A stretch of 64,000 bases of DNA from Kordia sp. (GTDB lineage: Bacteria; Bacteroidota; Bacteroidia; Flavobacteriales; Flavobacteriaceae), in the NCBI RefSeq assembly GCF_022447245.1, contig NZ_JAKVBC010000020.1, positions 1-64,000 on the forward strand. Reading direction: 5' to 3'. Both the position numbers and the translations under genes were made by a program. Under the pieces are notes generated by a model. It made no database searches, was not told the origin of the DNA, and was given only the letters and a program-made list of their open reading frames with translations. Of the stretch, positions 35,967 to 44,106 are shown piece after piece; positions within the stretch are counted from its first letter, which is position 1, and every line of letters begins with the position of its first letter.

Positions 35967-36174
35967 GCAAATAAAGAAGTCTACAAAAATGTTTTTGAGC
36001 AAGGAAGTTTTCTTTTCTAGCATCTTTAAGAATTATTCAGAAATTGACCGCATAAAATAGTGAATCTAAAACTTCCATTGATTAGAATTTAATATGAGAT
36101 GTTTACAGTAGTTAAAGTTTTTAAAAGTAAGTTGTAGTTTTTCAAGATCATTAATCATAAAAAACGGGAACAAT

Positions 36175-36342
36175 ATGAAAAAGCGTAGTTTAAAATTTGG
36201 ATTAACTAAATCAAAAGTTTCAAATTTAACTCGCCTGATTGCAATTAATGGAGGAGATTTAACATATAGTGAAGAAAATACCTGTATTGAATCGGTAACG
36301 TTTGCCATAGATCTCTGTTGTGATGCCAATAGAGGACTTTAA
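36175..36342 (+). CDS. Short RiPP precursor-like peptide (55 aa)
   Basis: ATG at 36175 opens MKKRSLKFGLTKSKVSNLTR, then LIAINGGDLTYSEENTC and a tail ESVTFAIDLCCDANRGL. The basic leader with a KVSNL motif and a terminal GG resembles the L1a-type precursors downstream. The core shares C-x(8)-D-L-C-C with its neighbours. It is shorter than the others, ending right after the CC motif, so it may be truncated. A weak terminator follows. It is the first of four tandem precursor-like units. Confidence 0.65.
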   Translation: MKKRSLKFGLTKSKVSNLTRLIAINGGDLTYSEENTCIESVTFAIDLCCDANRGL

Positions 36343-36428
36343 ATTGTACATGGTTTAATGTGAGTGTGCCGTTTTTAGTCAGTATTTAGCATTAAAAGAA
36401 TTTTAAAAATTATGTAATTCGAAGAAGG

Positions 36429-36460
36429 AGATCGTTAATAGACGGTCTTTTTTCTTTTTT
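36429..36460 (+). terminator. Terminator after the 55-aa precursor gene
   Basis: Stem AGATCGT / ACGGTCT (one G-T pair) with a 6-nt loop is followed by a long T-rich run. Confidence 0.6.
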
Positions 36461-36587
36461 AAGAACGCTTAAAAATAAAGCCTTTAAAATGTAAAAAAAA
36501 TGAGTGCTTGGAATAATAATTGGTGCTATTTAAACGAAAAAAATCGCGAAATTTTTCAAACATCATTAACATCAAAACCAAATTATT

Positions 36588-36833
36588 ATGAAAAAGCAAT
36601 TATTTAAATTAGAGTTAAAGATAACAAGTGTTTCAAATTTGAGTAACATCGAAGGAGGTTTAGAAATAGCAAGTAAAGAAGTATTTTGTATTGCTTCTTT
36701 TACTTTAGTACATGATATTTGTTGCGACCAAACGTATCCAGATTCAGAATTGAATTGTCTTACGGTTGTAGGACAAGGAACATGTGCTTTAGATTGTGAA
36801 CATCCAAAAACTCAAATAGGAGAAACATGCTAA
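36588..36833 (+). CDS. RiPP precursor-like peptide (81 aa)
   Basis: The leader is MKKQLFKLELKITSVSNLSN then IEGG, with a probable cleavage after GG at about residue 24. The core has seven cysteines (FCIASF, HDICCDQ, LNCLTV, GTCALDCEH and the terminal ETC). The block C-x(8)-D-I-C-C is shared with the genes on both sides. The gene has its own terminator, so each precursor seems to be a separate transcription unit. Modification genes are not in the window. Confidence 0.72.
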   Translation: MKKQLFKLELKITSVSNLSNIEGGLEIASKEVFCIASFTLVHDICCDQTYPDSELNCLTVVGQGTCALDCEHPKTQIGETC

Positions 36834-36854
36834 TATAACATAAGCATAAGCATT

Positions 36855-36887
36855 AAAAGGTTGTCAATTTTCTGACAACCTTTTTTT
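36855..36887 (+). terminator. Terminator after the 81-aa precursor gene
   Basis: Perfect stem AAAAGGTTGTCA / TGACAACCTTTT with a 6-nt loop is followed by more T. Confidence 0.85.
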
Positions 36888-36943
36888 ATTTAATAATGTC
36901 TGTTAAGAGAAGCTTTTAAGCTTATTGTGGAAAATTTTTATTA

Positions 36944-37033
36944 GTCGTAATTATATAAAACCGACTTCAAAAGTTTTTTGAACAGGAATTTCAGGATTAA
37001 TTTTAGGAGAAGTTTAATCTAAAATTAAAAATT
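36944..37033 (+). repeat. Duplicated leader block, copy 1
   Basis: The 90 bp before the 82-aa precursor gene match 37410-37503 before the broken fourth unit, including ATATAAAACCGACTTCAAAA versus GTATAAAACCGACTTCAAAA and the following TTTT, GGAATTTCAG/GAAATTTCAG stretch. The promoter or leader was therefore duplicated along with the coding region. Confidence 0.7.
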
Positions 37034-37282
37034 ATGAAAAAAAAGAAAATGAATTTAAGCCTGAATAAGACGGAAATTTCAAATTTGTCAGGAATAAAAG
37101 GAGGAAACAACAACACATCAAATGCTGTGGGTTGTGTACACACTGTGAGTAGAAACCTTCTAGATTTATGCTGTCTAATATTTGGAACAGATGAATGTTT
37201 AGATACGTATCTTACGGGATGTCATGGCGATACAATTGCAAGTCTTGGTTGCACAGAACAAACACATTGCTTGTGTGGTTAA
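37034..37282 (+). CDS. RiPP precursor-like peptide (82 aa)
   Basis: The leader is MKKKKMNLSLNKTEISNLSG then IKGG (cleavage expected after about residue 24), the clearest L1a-type leader of the group. The core has eight cysteines, including VGCVHTVSR, LLDLCCLIF, DECLD, TGCHGD, LGCTE and the terminal HCLCG. The C-x(9)-D-L-C-C block is shared with neighbours. It is followed by its own palindromic terminator. It is probably the parent of the decayed copy downstream. Confidence 0.75.
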   Translation: MKKKKMNLSLNKTEISNLSGIKGGNNNTSNAVGCVHTVSRNLLDLCCLIFGTDECLDTYLTGCHGDTIASLGCTEQTHCLCG

Positions 37283-37310
37283 GATTGTTAGATTTTATCT
37301 AAAAATAATA

Positions 37311-37337
37311 GGGTCGTTAATTAACGATCCTTTTTTT
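37311..37337 (+). terminator. Terminator after the 82-aa precursor gene
   Basis: Near-perfect palindrome GGGTCGTTAA / TTAACGATCC followed by seven T. Confidence 0.8.
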
Positions 37338-37409
37338 GTGTAAATAGGTTGTTAAGTAGAATGTTTGATTTTTAGAAGTTTATAGGTTATTGTAAGTGAA
37401 TTTTTGCTA

Positions 37410-37503
37410 GTCGAAATTGTATAAAACCGACTTCAAAAGTTTTTAGAGCAGAAATTTCAGAGCTAATTTTAAGAAGAAGTATAATTTAAATTCTTTAACA
37501 ATT
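37410..37503 (+). repeat. Duplicated leader block, copy 2
   Basis: Second copy of the block at 36944-37033, upstream of the broken precursor gene. Confidence 0.7.
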
Positions 37504-37759
37504 ATGAAAAAGAAAAAGTAAAATGGGTATTAATAATACGGAAATTTCAAATTTGTCCATGGTAAAAGAGGGAAATGGCAATGGATCAAATGTTGTAGGT
37601 TGTGTGAAAACAATCAGTAGGAATTTTATTGACTTGTACTGTCATTTCATTGACTCAGCCGAGTATGGAACTGGAGATACAGATTTTACAACATGTTATG
37701 CAAATACAAGCCAGCAAAGACATTTGTGAACTGCAAGGGGACATTGTACTGGAGCTTAA
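37504..37759 (+). pseudogene. Decayed copy of the 82-aa RiPP precursor gene
   Basis: It begins MKKKK then TAA, where the sister gene reads on into its leader. A two-base loss follows. The rest is recognisable in another frame: NNTEISNLSMVKEGNGN, SNVVGCVKTISRNFIDLYC and DTDFTTCYANT, matching the sister's TEISNL, VGCVHTVSRN and LLDLCC. An in-frame TGA at 37727 interrupts the tail before TAA at 37757. GG has become EG and one of the CC pair is Tyr. Several independent lesions make true decay likely. Confidence 0.75.
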
Positions 37760-37783
37760 TTATTTTAATTTTGAATTAAAATT

Positions 37784-37818
37784 AAAAAGGATCGTCAATT
37801 TGACGATCCTTTTTTTAT
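37784..37818. terminator. Bidirectional terminator (precursor unit / tsf)
   Basis: Stem AAAAAGGATCGTCA / TGACGATCCTTTTT with a 3-4-nt loop and T-run. It sits between the convergent decayed precursor and tsf. Confidence 0.85.
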
Positions 37819-37843
37819 CACTAAACTCTTGCGAGTAACTTGC

Positions 37844-38809
37844 TTATCCTAAAGATGCACGTTTAAAACCTGTTACTTCTACTTCTCCATAAGAAGAAAC
37901 ATATTTAGCAACTGTAGACTTCTCATCTTTGATAAAGTCTTGGTCTAATAAACACTGCTCTTTGTCTAAAGTTGTATTATCAGAAATGAATCTTTCCATT
38001 TTTCCGGGTAAGATACGATCCCAGATTTTCTCTGGCTTTCCTTCTGCAGCTAATTGAGCTTTTGCATTTTCTTCAGCTTGTGCTAATACTTCTTCAGTTA
38101 ATTGAGACATAGAGATGTATTGAGGAACATTTCTCAATGTTTTTCCTAAACGCTCTAATTCTTCATTATCTTTTTCAATTGCAGCAATTCTAGCTTCAGT
38201 TTCAGAAGCAACATAAGCTGGATCAAAATCTTTGTAAGATAATGTTGTAGCACCCATAGATGCAACTTGCATTGCTAAATCTTTAGCTAATACATCAGCG
38301 TTGTCTACTTTTGCAGATAATCCAACAACAGCAGCAATCTTGTTAATGTGAACGTAAGAACCAACATAAGGAGCTTCGATTCTATCAAAAGCTTTTAAGT
38401 CAATTTTCTCACCAATTACACCAGTTTGCTCAGTTAATTTATCAGCAACAGTAATACCGCCAAAATCAGCAGCTAAAAACTCTTCTTTCGAAGCGTAGTT
38501 GATTGCTAAGTTAGCGAAGTCTTTTGCTAAAGCAACAAAGCTTTCATTCTTACCAACGAAATCAGTTTCACATCCTAAAACAATTGCAACACCAGCAGTA
38601 TTATCTGCATTTACTTTAGCAGCAGCAACACCTTCTGAAGAATCACGGTCTGCTCTTTTAGCAGCGACTTTTTGACCTTTCTTACGAAGAATTTCAATTG
38701 CTTTATCGAAGTCACCTTCTGCTTCAACTAATGCTTTTTTGCAGTCCATCATTCCTGCACCGGTAGCTTTTCTTAATTTACCTACTTCTGCGGCTGTAAT
38801 TTTTGCCAT
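37844..38809 (-). CDS. tsf: Translation elongation factor Ts
   Basis: Guanine-nucleotide exchange factor for EF-Tu. I start at the ATG at 38807-38809 (MAKITAAEVGKLRKATGAGM), not the upstream in-frame ATG, because this is the conserved EF-Ts N-terminus with the UBA-like domain. The 321-residue protein contains DCKKALVEAEGDFDKAIEIL and the dimerisation/EF-Tu-contact part ETDFVGKNESF. It lies downstream of rpsB on the same strand, the conserved order. Confidence 0.96.
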   Translation of the reverse strand: MAKITAAEVGKLRKATGAGMMDCKKALVEAEGDFDKAIEILRKKGQKVAAKRADRDSSEGVAAAKVNADNTAGVAIVLGCETDFVGKNESFVALAKDFANLAINYASKEEFLAADFGGITVADKLTEQTGVIGEKIDLKAFDRIEAPYVGSYVHINKIAAVVGLSAKVDNADVLAKDLAMQVASMGATTLSYKDFDPAYVASETEARIAAIEKDNEELERLGKTLRNVPQYISMSQLTEEVLAQAEENAKAQLAAEGKPEKIWDRILPGKMERFISDNTTLDKEQCLLDQDFIKDEKSTVAKYVSSYGEVEVTGFKRASLG

Positions 38810-38915
38810 TTTATTGATTGTTTTAATGTTAGTACGTCCATTCAGCATCTTCAAAACGAGTAGCAAAGCTACTTATCTTTCTTTGATGAATGAACGTATC
38901 AACGTTAAATAATAA

Positions 38916-39701
38916 TTATTTTGTTTCTTCTTTTGCTGGAGCAGCAGCTTCTTTTTCTGCTTTTGGAGCAGCAGCAGCTTCTTTTTCAGCTTTCTTAGCT
39001 TCCTTTTCAGCTTTTCTGTCAGATAACCCTTCGATTACTGCATCAGTAACGTGCGTTAAAATCTTATCGATTGATTTTGAAGCATCATCATTTGCAGGAA
39101 TTACAAAATCAACCTCTCTTGGGTCAGAATTTGTATCAACCATTGCAAAAATTGGAATGTTTAATTTTTGAGCTTCTTTAATCGCGATGTGTTCACGTTT
39201 GATGTCAACTACGAATAATGCACCTGGAAGACGAGTCATATCAGAGATGGAACCTAAGTTTTTCTCTAATTTTGCTCTTAAACGATCTACTTGTAAACGC
39301 TCTTTCTTGGATAAAGTCATGAACGTCCCATCTTTCTTCATTCTATCAATAGAAGCCATTTTTTTAACGGCTTTTCTGATCGTTACAAAGTTAGTTAGCA
39401 TTCCTCCTGGCCATCTTTCAGTGATGTAAGGCATGTTAGCTTTCCCTGCTTTTTCAGCAACGATGTCTTTTGCTTGTTTTTTGGTAGCTACGAATAAAAT
39501 TTTTCTACCAGAAGCTGCAATCTTCTTTAAAGCTTCATTAGCTTCGTCGATTTTAGCAGCAGTCTTATATAAGTTGATGATGTGGATTCCATTACGCTCC
39601 ATGTAGATGTATGGTGCCATGTTTGGATCCCATTTTCTTGTCAAGTGTCCAAAGTGTACACCTGCATCAAGTAATTCTTTTACTTCTATGTTATTTGCCA
39701 T
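38916..39701 (-). CDS. rpsB: 30S ribosomal protein S2
   Basis: The 261-residue protein starts MANNIEVKELLDAGVHFGHL and has KWDPNMAPYIYMERNGIHII, the conserved S2 start. WPGGMLTNFVTIRK and DPREVDFVIPANDDA follow. A lysine/alanine/glutamate-rich C-terminal extension (about 225-261) is typical of Bacteroidota S2. It is part of rplM-rpsI-rpsB-tsf. The 172-bp leader between rpsI and rpsB carries a TTTCGCAAAAGCGAAA hairpin that could be regulatory. Confidence 0.97.
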   Translation of the reverse strand: MANNIEVKELLDAGVHFGHLTRKWDPNMAPYIYMERNGIHIINLYKTAAKIDEANEALKKIAASGRKILFVATKKQAKDIVAEKAGKANMPYITERWPGGMLTNFVTIRKAVKKMASIDRMKKDGTFMTLSKKERLQVDRLRAKLEKNLGSISDMTRLPGALFVVDIKREHIAIKEAQKLNIPIFAMVDTNSDPREVDFVIPANDDASKSIDKILTHVTDAVIEGLSDRKAEKEAKKAEKEAAAAPKAEKEAAAPAKEETK

Positions 39702-39873
39702 TTTTGTAAATAGTTTACGTTCCGTTGAATTAGCAATAGGTAAGTAGCAATTTTATAATTGGTCTTAGCTATTTAGATGCTAAACTAAATTTCGCTTTTG
39801 CGAAACAACGACAACATGATTTTAATTTCAATAATAAATGAACAGTACGTTTTTTTTAAAAAACGACCAAAAA

Positions 39874-40260
39874 TTAACGTTTCGAGAATTGGAACTTCTT
39901 ACGAGCTTTCTTCTGACCAAATTTCTTACGTTCAACCATTCTTGGATCTCTAGTTAATAATCCTTCTGGTTTTAATGCTAATCTGTTCTCAGCATCAATC
40001 TCACATAAAACTCTTGAGATTGCTAAACGAACAGCCTCAGCTTGTCCTGTAGTTCCACCACCATATACGTTTACGTTTACATCATAAGCGTCAACTGTTT
40101 CAGTTAAAGTAAAAGGTTGCTTTACTTTGTACTGTAATGTTGGAGTTGGGAAATACGTTTCAAATGCTTTTTTGTTTACTGTAATGTTTCCAGTTCCTGG
40201 CTTTACGTAAACACGAGCAACAGCGGTCTTTCTACGACCAATTTTGTGAATCACTTCCAT
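39874..40260 (-). CDS. rpsI: 30S ribosomal protein S9
   Basis: The 128-residue protein has KIGRRKTAVARVYVKPGTG, YGGGTTGQAEAVRLAISRVL and the basic C-terminal tail KKFGQKKARKKFQFSKR ending in the invariant KR that reaches the P-site tRNA. It starts one base after the rplM stop, in the conserved rplM-rpsI pair. Confidence 0.97.
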   Translation of the reverse strand: MEVIHKIGRRKTAVARVYVKPGTGNITVNKKAFETYFPTPTLQYKVKQPFTLTETVDAYDVNVNVYGGGTTGQAEAVRLAISRVLCEIDAENRLALKPEGLLTRDPRMVERKKFGQKKARKKFQFSKR

Positions 40261-40261
40261 G

Positions 40262-40717
40262 TTACTTTAAATCATTTAAGTTAATTGCAGTTGGTTTTTG
40301 AGCTTCTTGTCCGTGCTCTGATCCAACATACACTTTAAGGTTACGGAATAAAGCGCTACCTAATTTGTTTTTTGGTAACATTCCTTTCACTGATTTTTCT
40401 ACTAATCTTGCTGGATCTTTTTCGTAAAGTTCCGTAGCAGAAAGTGTTCTTTGACCACCTGGATATCCTGTGTGACGAACGTATGTTTTGTCTGTCCACT
40501 TGTTTCCAGTTAAGTTGATTTTCTCAGCATTGATAATAATTACATTATCTCCGCAATCAGCATGTGGTGTAAAGCTAGGCTTGTACTTACCTCTAAGTAT
40601 TTTTGCTACCTTAGAAGCCATACGCCCTAGCGTCTGTCCTTCAGCATCAACTAAAACCCATTGCTTATCTGCAGTAGCTTTGTTTGCTGAAATTGTTTTG
40701 TAGCTTAATGTATCCAC
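40262..40717 (-). CDS. rplM: 50S ribosomal protein L13
   Basis: The 151-residue protein shows WVLVDAEGQTLGRMASKVAK, LRGKYKPSFTPHADCGD and MLPKNKLGSALFRNLKVY, the L13 hallmarks. It is the first gene of the ribosomal operon. A well-formed Bacteroidota promoter lies about 50 bp upstream. Confidence 0.97.
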   Translation of the reverse strand: MDTLSYKTISANKATADKQWVLVDAEGQTLGRMASKVAKILRGKYKPSFTPHADCGDNVIIINAEKINLTGNKWTDKTYVRHTGYPGGQRTLSATELYEKDPARLVEKSVKGMLPKNKLGSALFRNLKVYVGSEHGQEAQKPTAINLNDLK

Positions 40718-40765
40718 ACTAATTTTTTTAATAATTAAACATTCCTATCTCTTTAAAAGAGTCCG

Positions 40766-40795
40766 CAAAGGTAAGATTTATTCTGTAGATAACAA
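40766..40795 (-). promoter_or_regulatory. Promoter of the rplM operon
   Basis: Minus-strand TTG (40793-40795), a 19-nt spacer, then TACCTTTG (40766-40773), a full match to TTG / TAnnTTTG with ideal spacing. It predicts a leader of about 40 nt. Confidence 0.65.
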
Positions 40796-40950
40796 ATACA
40801 TTCTGAAGATTCCTTAAAATAGTTGAATGTATTGGTTTTCATTGGCTTACTTTTCAGTTTCTGAACCGTAAATAATTAGTTTTTTATAGCTGCTTTCTAT
40901 ATAAAGATGCGTTTGTACACTAATTGTATTTCAAATTGATTAAAAATTAC

Positions 40951-40979
40951 TTGAAAATTTAATTTTAAAAGTATCTTTG
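40951..40979 (+). promoter_or_regulatory. Promoter of the first SGNH gene
   Basis: TTG (40951-40953), an 18-nt spacer, then TATCTTTG (40972-40979). Transcription would start near 40986, leaving a very short leader before the ATG at 40995. Confidence 0.45.
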
Positions 40980-40994
40980 GTCAAATTGCAAGCA

Positions 40995-41996
40995 ATGAAA
41001 TTTTTGCCAAAAATAAAGAAGTTTATTCGTAATGCCATTATTATTATGGTGTTAAGTTTTTTATTGTTTGAAGTATTGTATAGACACTCTGTGATCGATT
41101 TTTACAAAGCAGAAACCTCACATCTGAATAGTGAGGCAGATTTGTCAAATACTGCTGTAGACTTTTTGGTGTTTGGCGATTCCTTTTCTGCTACAGCTAA
41201 AAGCATTAATTATATAGATAAGCTACGGGCAAACAATCCAAATGTATCTTTTGTCAATGTAAGTGTACCTGGTATTGGAATCAGGCAAGTAAATACGTTT
41301 GCCAGTTCAAAGATCAATCAACACAACCCAAAAGCTATTATTTATCAAATATATGTTGGGAACGATTTGACAGATGTAGATCATTTGTGGAGTTGGGAAA
41401 AATTCTCCATAACAAGGAATTTATATTGGGCAGTTTCTGATTATTTTTTAAGCTTGGCATATTTTAATCATAAAGCAGCAGCGTTTAGCCCAAGGGTAAA
41501 TAGTAGAACGTATACTATGGCGACTAATGTTTTTAAGGAAGAATATTATGATCAGCGAACGAAGCGTTTTTTATATTTTGATGCAGCATATTTTAATAAC
41601 ACATTGATGTTAAAAGAACCTTTTACATCACGTTATGATATTTGGCTTGATGAAATGCATACTTTTTTAGAAACTGTTCCGAATGATATTCCTGTGTATT
41701 TAGTATGGATTCCACATTGTTCTCAGGTAAGCTCTTATTACAAGGATAATTTGAATCAATTAGGCGCTGCGTTTCCAGATGAAATTAAAATTCAAGAATC
41801 CAATTACCCATTCTTCGCTAAAGCAACAAAGGACTTACAAGCATACACAAATGTCATACAAATAAATCCTTTATCGGTATTTCAAGTCAATGATACGTTT
41901 GATCATCGCTTATATTTTGCCAACGATCCACATATTAACAACAATGGTAATGTGGTGTTGAGCGATTTTTTAGAGTCTGAGATTGGATTGGAATAG
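40995..41996 (+). CDS. Membrane-anchored SGNH-like hydrolase/acyltransferase
   Basis: I prefer the ATG at 40995 over the TTG at 40977, because the latter overlaps the candidate -7 element. The roughly 333-residue protein has one N-terminal transmembrane helix (IRNAIIIMVLSFLLFEVLY) and a periplasmic domain with SGNH block I (FLVFGDSFSATAKS) and block V (DPHINNNGNVVLSDF). A VGNDLTD loop fits block III. It probably acts as a carbohydrate esterase or O-acyltransferase on a surface glycan. Four more proteins of this style follow in the window. Confidence 0.75.
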   Translation: MKFLPKIKKFIRNAIIIMVLSFLLFEVLYRHSVIDFYKAETSHLNSEADLSNTAVDFLVFGDSFSATAKSINYIDKLRANNPNVSFVNVSVPGIGIRQVNTFASSKINQHNPKAIIYQIYVGNDLTDVDHLWSWEKFSITRNLYWAVSDYFLSLAYFNHKAAAFSPRVNSRTYTMATNVFKEEYYDQRTKRFLYFDAAYFNNTLMLKEPFTSRYDIWLDEMHTFLETVPNDIPVYLVWIPHCSQVSSYYKDNLNQLGAAFPDEIKIQESNYPFFAKATKDLQAYTNVIQINPLSVFQVNDTFDHRLYFANDPHINNNGNVVLSDFLESEIGLE

Positions 41997-42004
41997 CTTT
42001 TCAT

Positions 42005-42028
42005 CACATTTCGGCTACGCTCAATGTG
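42005..42028. repeat. Short dispersed palindromic motif
   Basis: CACATTTCGGCTACGCTCAA followed by TGTG forms an imperfect palindrome between convergent genes. Its reverse complement matches the 10349-10368 unit. It may also act as a weak terminator. Confidence 0.4.
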
Positions 42029-42053
42029 TTGTAGCATAAACCAATCAACCTAT

Positions 42054-42881
42054 CTATGCTTCTTTTTCTTCAGCAGCACGATCCATGGCTTCTTTTTTTG
42101 CTAATAAATTCTTTTGGTAGCGACCTTGAACGATATCTACAATCACTAGTGTGATAATGACAAAGTAGAACGTTGTTTTGCTCATTGGCGTTACTTTGTT
42201 TCCAAATAATTCTAAATGTGCTAAATGTCCACCTTCTGACAATAACATGATTCCTACAATAAATAGAATGAAGAGTCCCAATACTTCATACATTTTATTT
42301 TTCTGCAAGAAATTCGATACTCTATCTGCCATCACAATCATTAAAAATCCACCTAAAACAATGGCAATAGTCATTAAAATTAATTGTGGTGTGGGATCCA
42401 TATCACTTGTCAATGCCATAGCGCTTAAAATAGAATCAAACGAGAATACCAAGTTCATAATGACAATCCATATAATCACACTTTTTACGGATTTTTTGCT
42501 TTCAGCATCTTCTACTTTTGCATGTTCTTTCATTAACATCATGTGCCAAATTTCCTTGACAGCTGTGTATATTATGAAGACACCACCAGCAAGTACAATC
42601 AAACTATGTCCGTTGACATCAAATTCTAAAAATGAATTACTGTGCAAGGATAAAAATGGCTTTTGGAAATATTTAATAAGTTCTAGTAAAACAAATAACA
42701 ATACAATTCGTAGAATAATTGCCAAACCAACACCCATTTTACGAACATATGATTGCTTGTCTTTTGGTGCTTTTTGTGATTCTAACGAAATGTATAATAA
42801 GTTGTCAAATCCTAATACGGCCTGTAATAATACAAGCATGAATAAAGTGAAAAGACTGTCTACGGTTAATAGTTGTTCCAT
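42054..42881 (-). CDS. TerC family integral membrane protein
   Basis: The 275-residue protein has about seven transmembrane helices and the TerC signature acidic residues within membrane segments: LLQAVLGFDNLLYISLESQK, IMNLVFSFDSILSAMALTS and VLGLFILFIVGIMLLSEGGH. TerC/Alx proteins are linked to manganese or other metal export and tellurite resistance. The exact ion here is unknown. It lies 14 bp downstream of an SGNH gene on the same strand but seems functionally unrelated to the glycan genes. Confidence 0.9.
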   Translation of the reverse strand: MEQLLTVDSLFTLFMLVLLQAVLGFDNLLYISLESQKAPKDKQSYVRKMGVGLAIILRIVLLFVLLELIKYFQKPFLSLHSNSFLEFDVNGHSLIVLAGGVFIIYTAVKEIWHMMLMKEHAKVEDAESKKSVKSVIIWIVIMNLVFSFDSILSAMALTSDMDPTPQLILMTIAIVLGGFLMIVMADRVSNFLQKNKMYEVLGLFILFIVGIMLLSEGGHLAHLELFGNKVTPMSKTTFYFVIITLVIVDIVQGRYQKNLLAKKEAMDRAAEEKEA

Positions 42882-42895
42882 GTTTCTTTATATAG

Positions 42896-44095
42896 TTATT
42901 TATTGATTTCTGTTAGTTGTTCGGTTTCGGGTATTGTTACACTATCTTCTACTTTTTGCACTAATTCTTGTTTTACAGCTGAAAACATTTTTGCTGCAAC
43001 CAGTTGATTTCCATATTCGCCTGTATGGCAAAAATCAAAATAAATTGTTTTTTCTTCCCCATCAAAAGCATTGCTTATATCAACAAAAGTTGCATCGTTG
43101 ATCATTAGTGAATCTTTACGTACATTTTCATAAGCCAATGTATATAAGTTTTCATAATACTGTTGCTCTTGGAAGTAACCTTTTTCTGCTTCCGAGAGGA
43201 TTTCTTTTGAGTAAATATGCGGCTGCATAAAATTGAAGACTTTAAAACCATACGCAGCTTCTAAATTTTTTGAAAGTTGCACAAAACCCATGTAATTTTC
43301 GGCAATATTAATTGCTAAAGAATCATTTCGTGCAGTTAATTTTATATAAGAAGATCCAGAATATATTTTACGCTGCATTGTGGTGATGAATCTGTATAAA
43401 TTACTAGATTTTATAAGTAGTTTAATGCGTTTTTTGTAGCTATGTGCAATTTTAAATTCTTTTTTTCGATTGTAGGCATTTGTTGGCGAACCAGCGGCAT
43501 TGTTTTGGTGAGCTGAAATGACTTCATTAACACCATCATAAAAAATAACAATATCAGGAATATTCTTTTTTACAAGTTCTCGCTGTAGCTGAATATTCTC
43601 AGTAGCACGCGTATATCCGTGACAACCAAAGTTGGTGACTTCCACATTTTGATCGGGAAAGTTTTTATGTATTAAATGCGCTAATTCTGAAGGAATCGTA
43701 TGTTCATCTCTTGCTCCAGAACTATACATAGTAGAACCGCCAAAGCAAAATATTTTGATAGCTGTAGCAGAATCTTTTAAGCTTGGATTAATTGTTTTTC
43801 GCTGTCCGTTGGCATAAATCGTATTGTGTTTTCCTTGCATCGGTTTAAAACGATAATGTAAATACGGTTCCCAAGTCATGTCTTGTTGACGCAATTCTCG
43901 GTAAATTACTTTAATATCTTCATCTGTCAAATCTGTGTTTTCATATAAACCAGAAGCAATAATACGTTCTGTGTTTCCGTCAATACCACTTTCGTCATAG
44001 TAATTATAAAAAATACCGAGTATAATCTCTAATAAAAAGAAAGTGATCAGGACATTTCTGAAGATAACTAGAGCAAATTTTAGTTTTAGTTTCAC
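42896..44095 (-). CDS. Membrane-anchored SGNH/GDSL-type hydrolase
   Basis: The 399-residue protein has one N-terminal transmembrane helix (about 8-30, VIFRNVLITFFLLEIILGIF) and SGNH block I as FGGSTMYSSGARDE. NFGCHGYTRATEN is block II, FYDGVNEV is block III (N), and a C-terminal FCHTGEYGNQLVA supplies the His. It fits a periplasmic esterase or acyltransferase partner. It lies 11 bp after the tandem acyltransferase-3 genes, so it is probably the final transfer enzyme for the acyl groups they export. Confidence 0.78.
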   Translation of the reverse strand: MKLKLKFALVIFRNVLITFFLLEIILGIFYNYYDESGIDGNTERIIASGLYENTDLTDEDIKVIYRELRQQDMTWEPYLHYRFKPMQGKHNTIYANGQRKTINPSLKDSATAIKIFCFGGSTMYSSGARDEHTIPSELAHLIHKNFPDQNVEVTNFGCHGYTRATENIQLQRELVKKNIPDIVIFYDGVNEVISAHQNNAAGSPTNAYNRKKEFKIAHSYKKRIKLLIKSSNLYRFITTMQRKIYSGSSYIKLTARNDSLAINIAENYMGFVQLSKNLEAAYGFKVFNFMQPHIYSKEILSEAEKGYFQEQQYYENLYTLAYENVRKDSLMINDATFVDISNAFDGEEKTIYFDFCHTGEYGNQLVAAKMFSAVKQELVQKVEDSVTIPETEQLTEINK

Positions 44096-44106
44096 AAGAC
44101 AGTCGT

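Noticed and set aside
36066-36329. Minus-strand open frame of 87 codons
   Set aside because: It lies opposite the 55-aa precursor gene, which has a recognisable leader and core motif.
40977-40994. TTG start for the first SGNH gene
   Set aside because: The TTG lies within the candidate TAnnTTTG promoter element, and an ATG 18 nt later fits a normal start.
42178-42906. Plus-strand open frame of 242 codons opposite the TerC gene
   Set aside because: It is the antisense shadow of a clear TerC membrane protein; its predicted product has no domain and odd composition.
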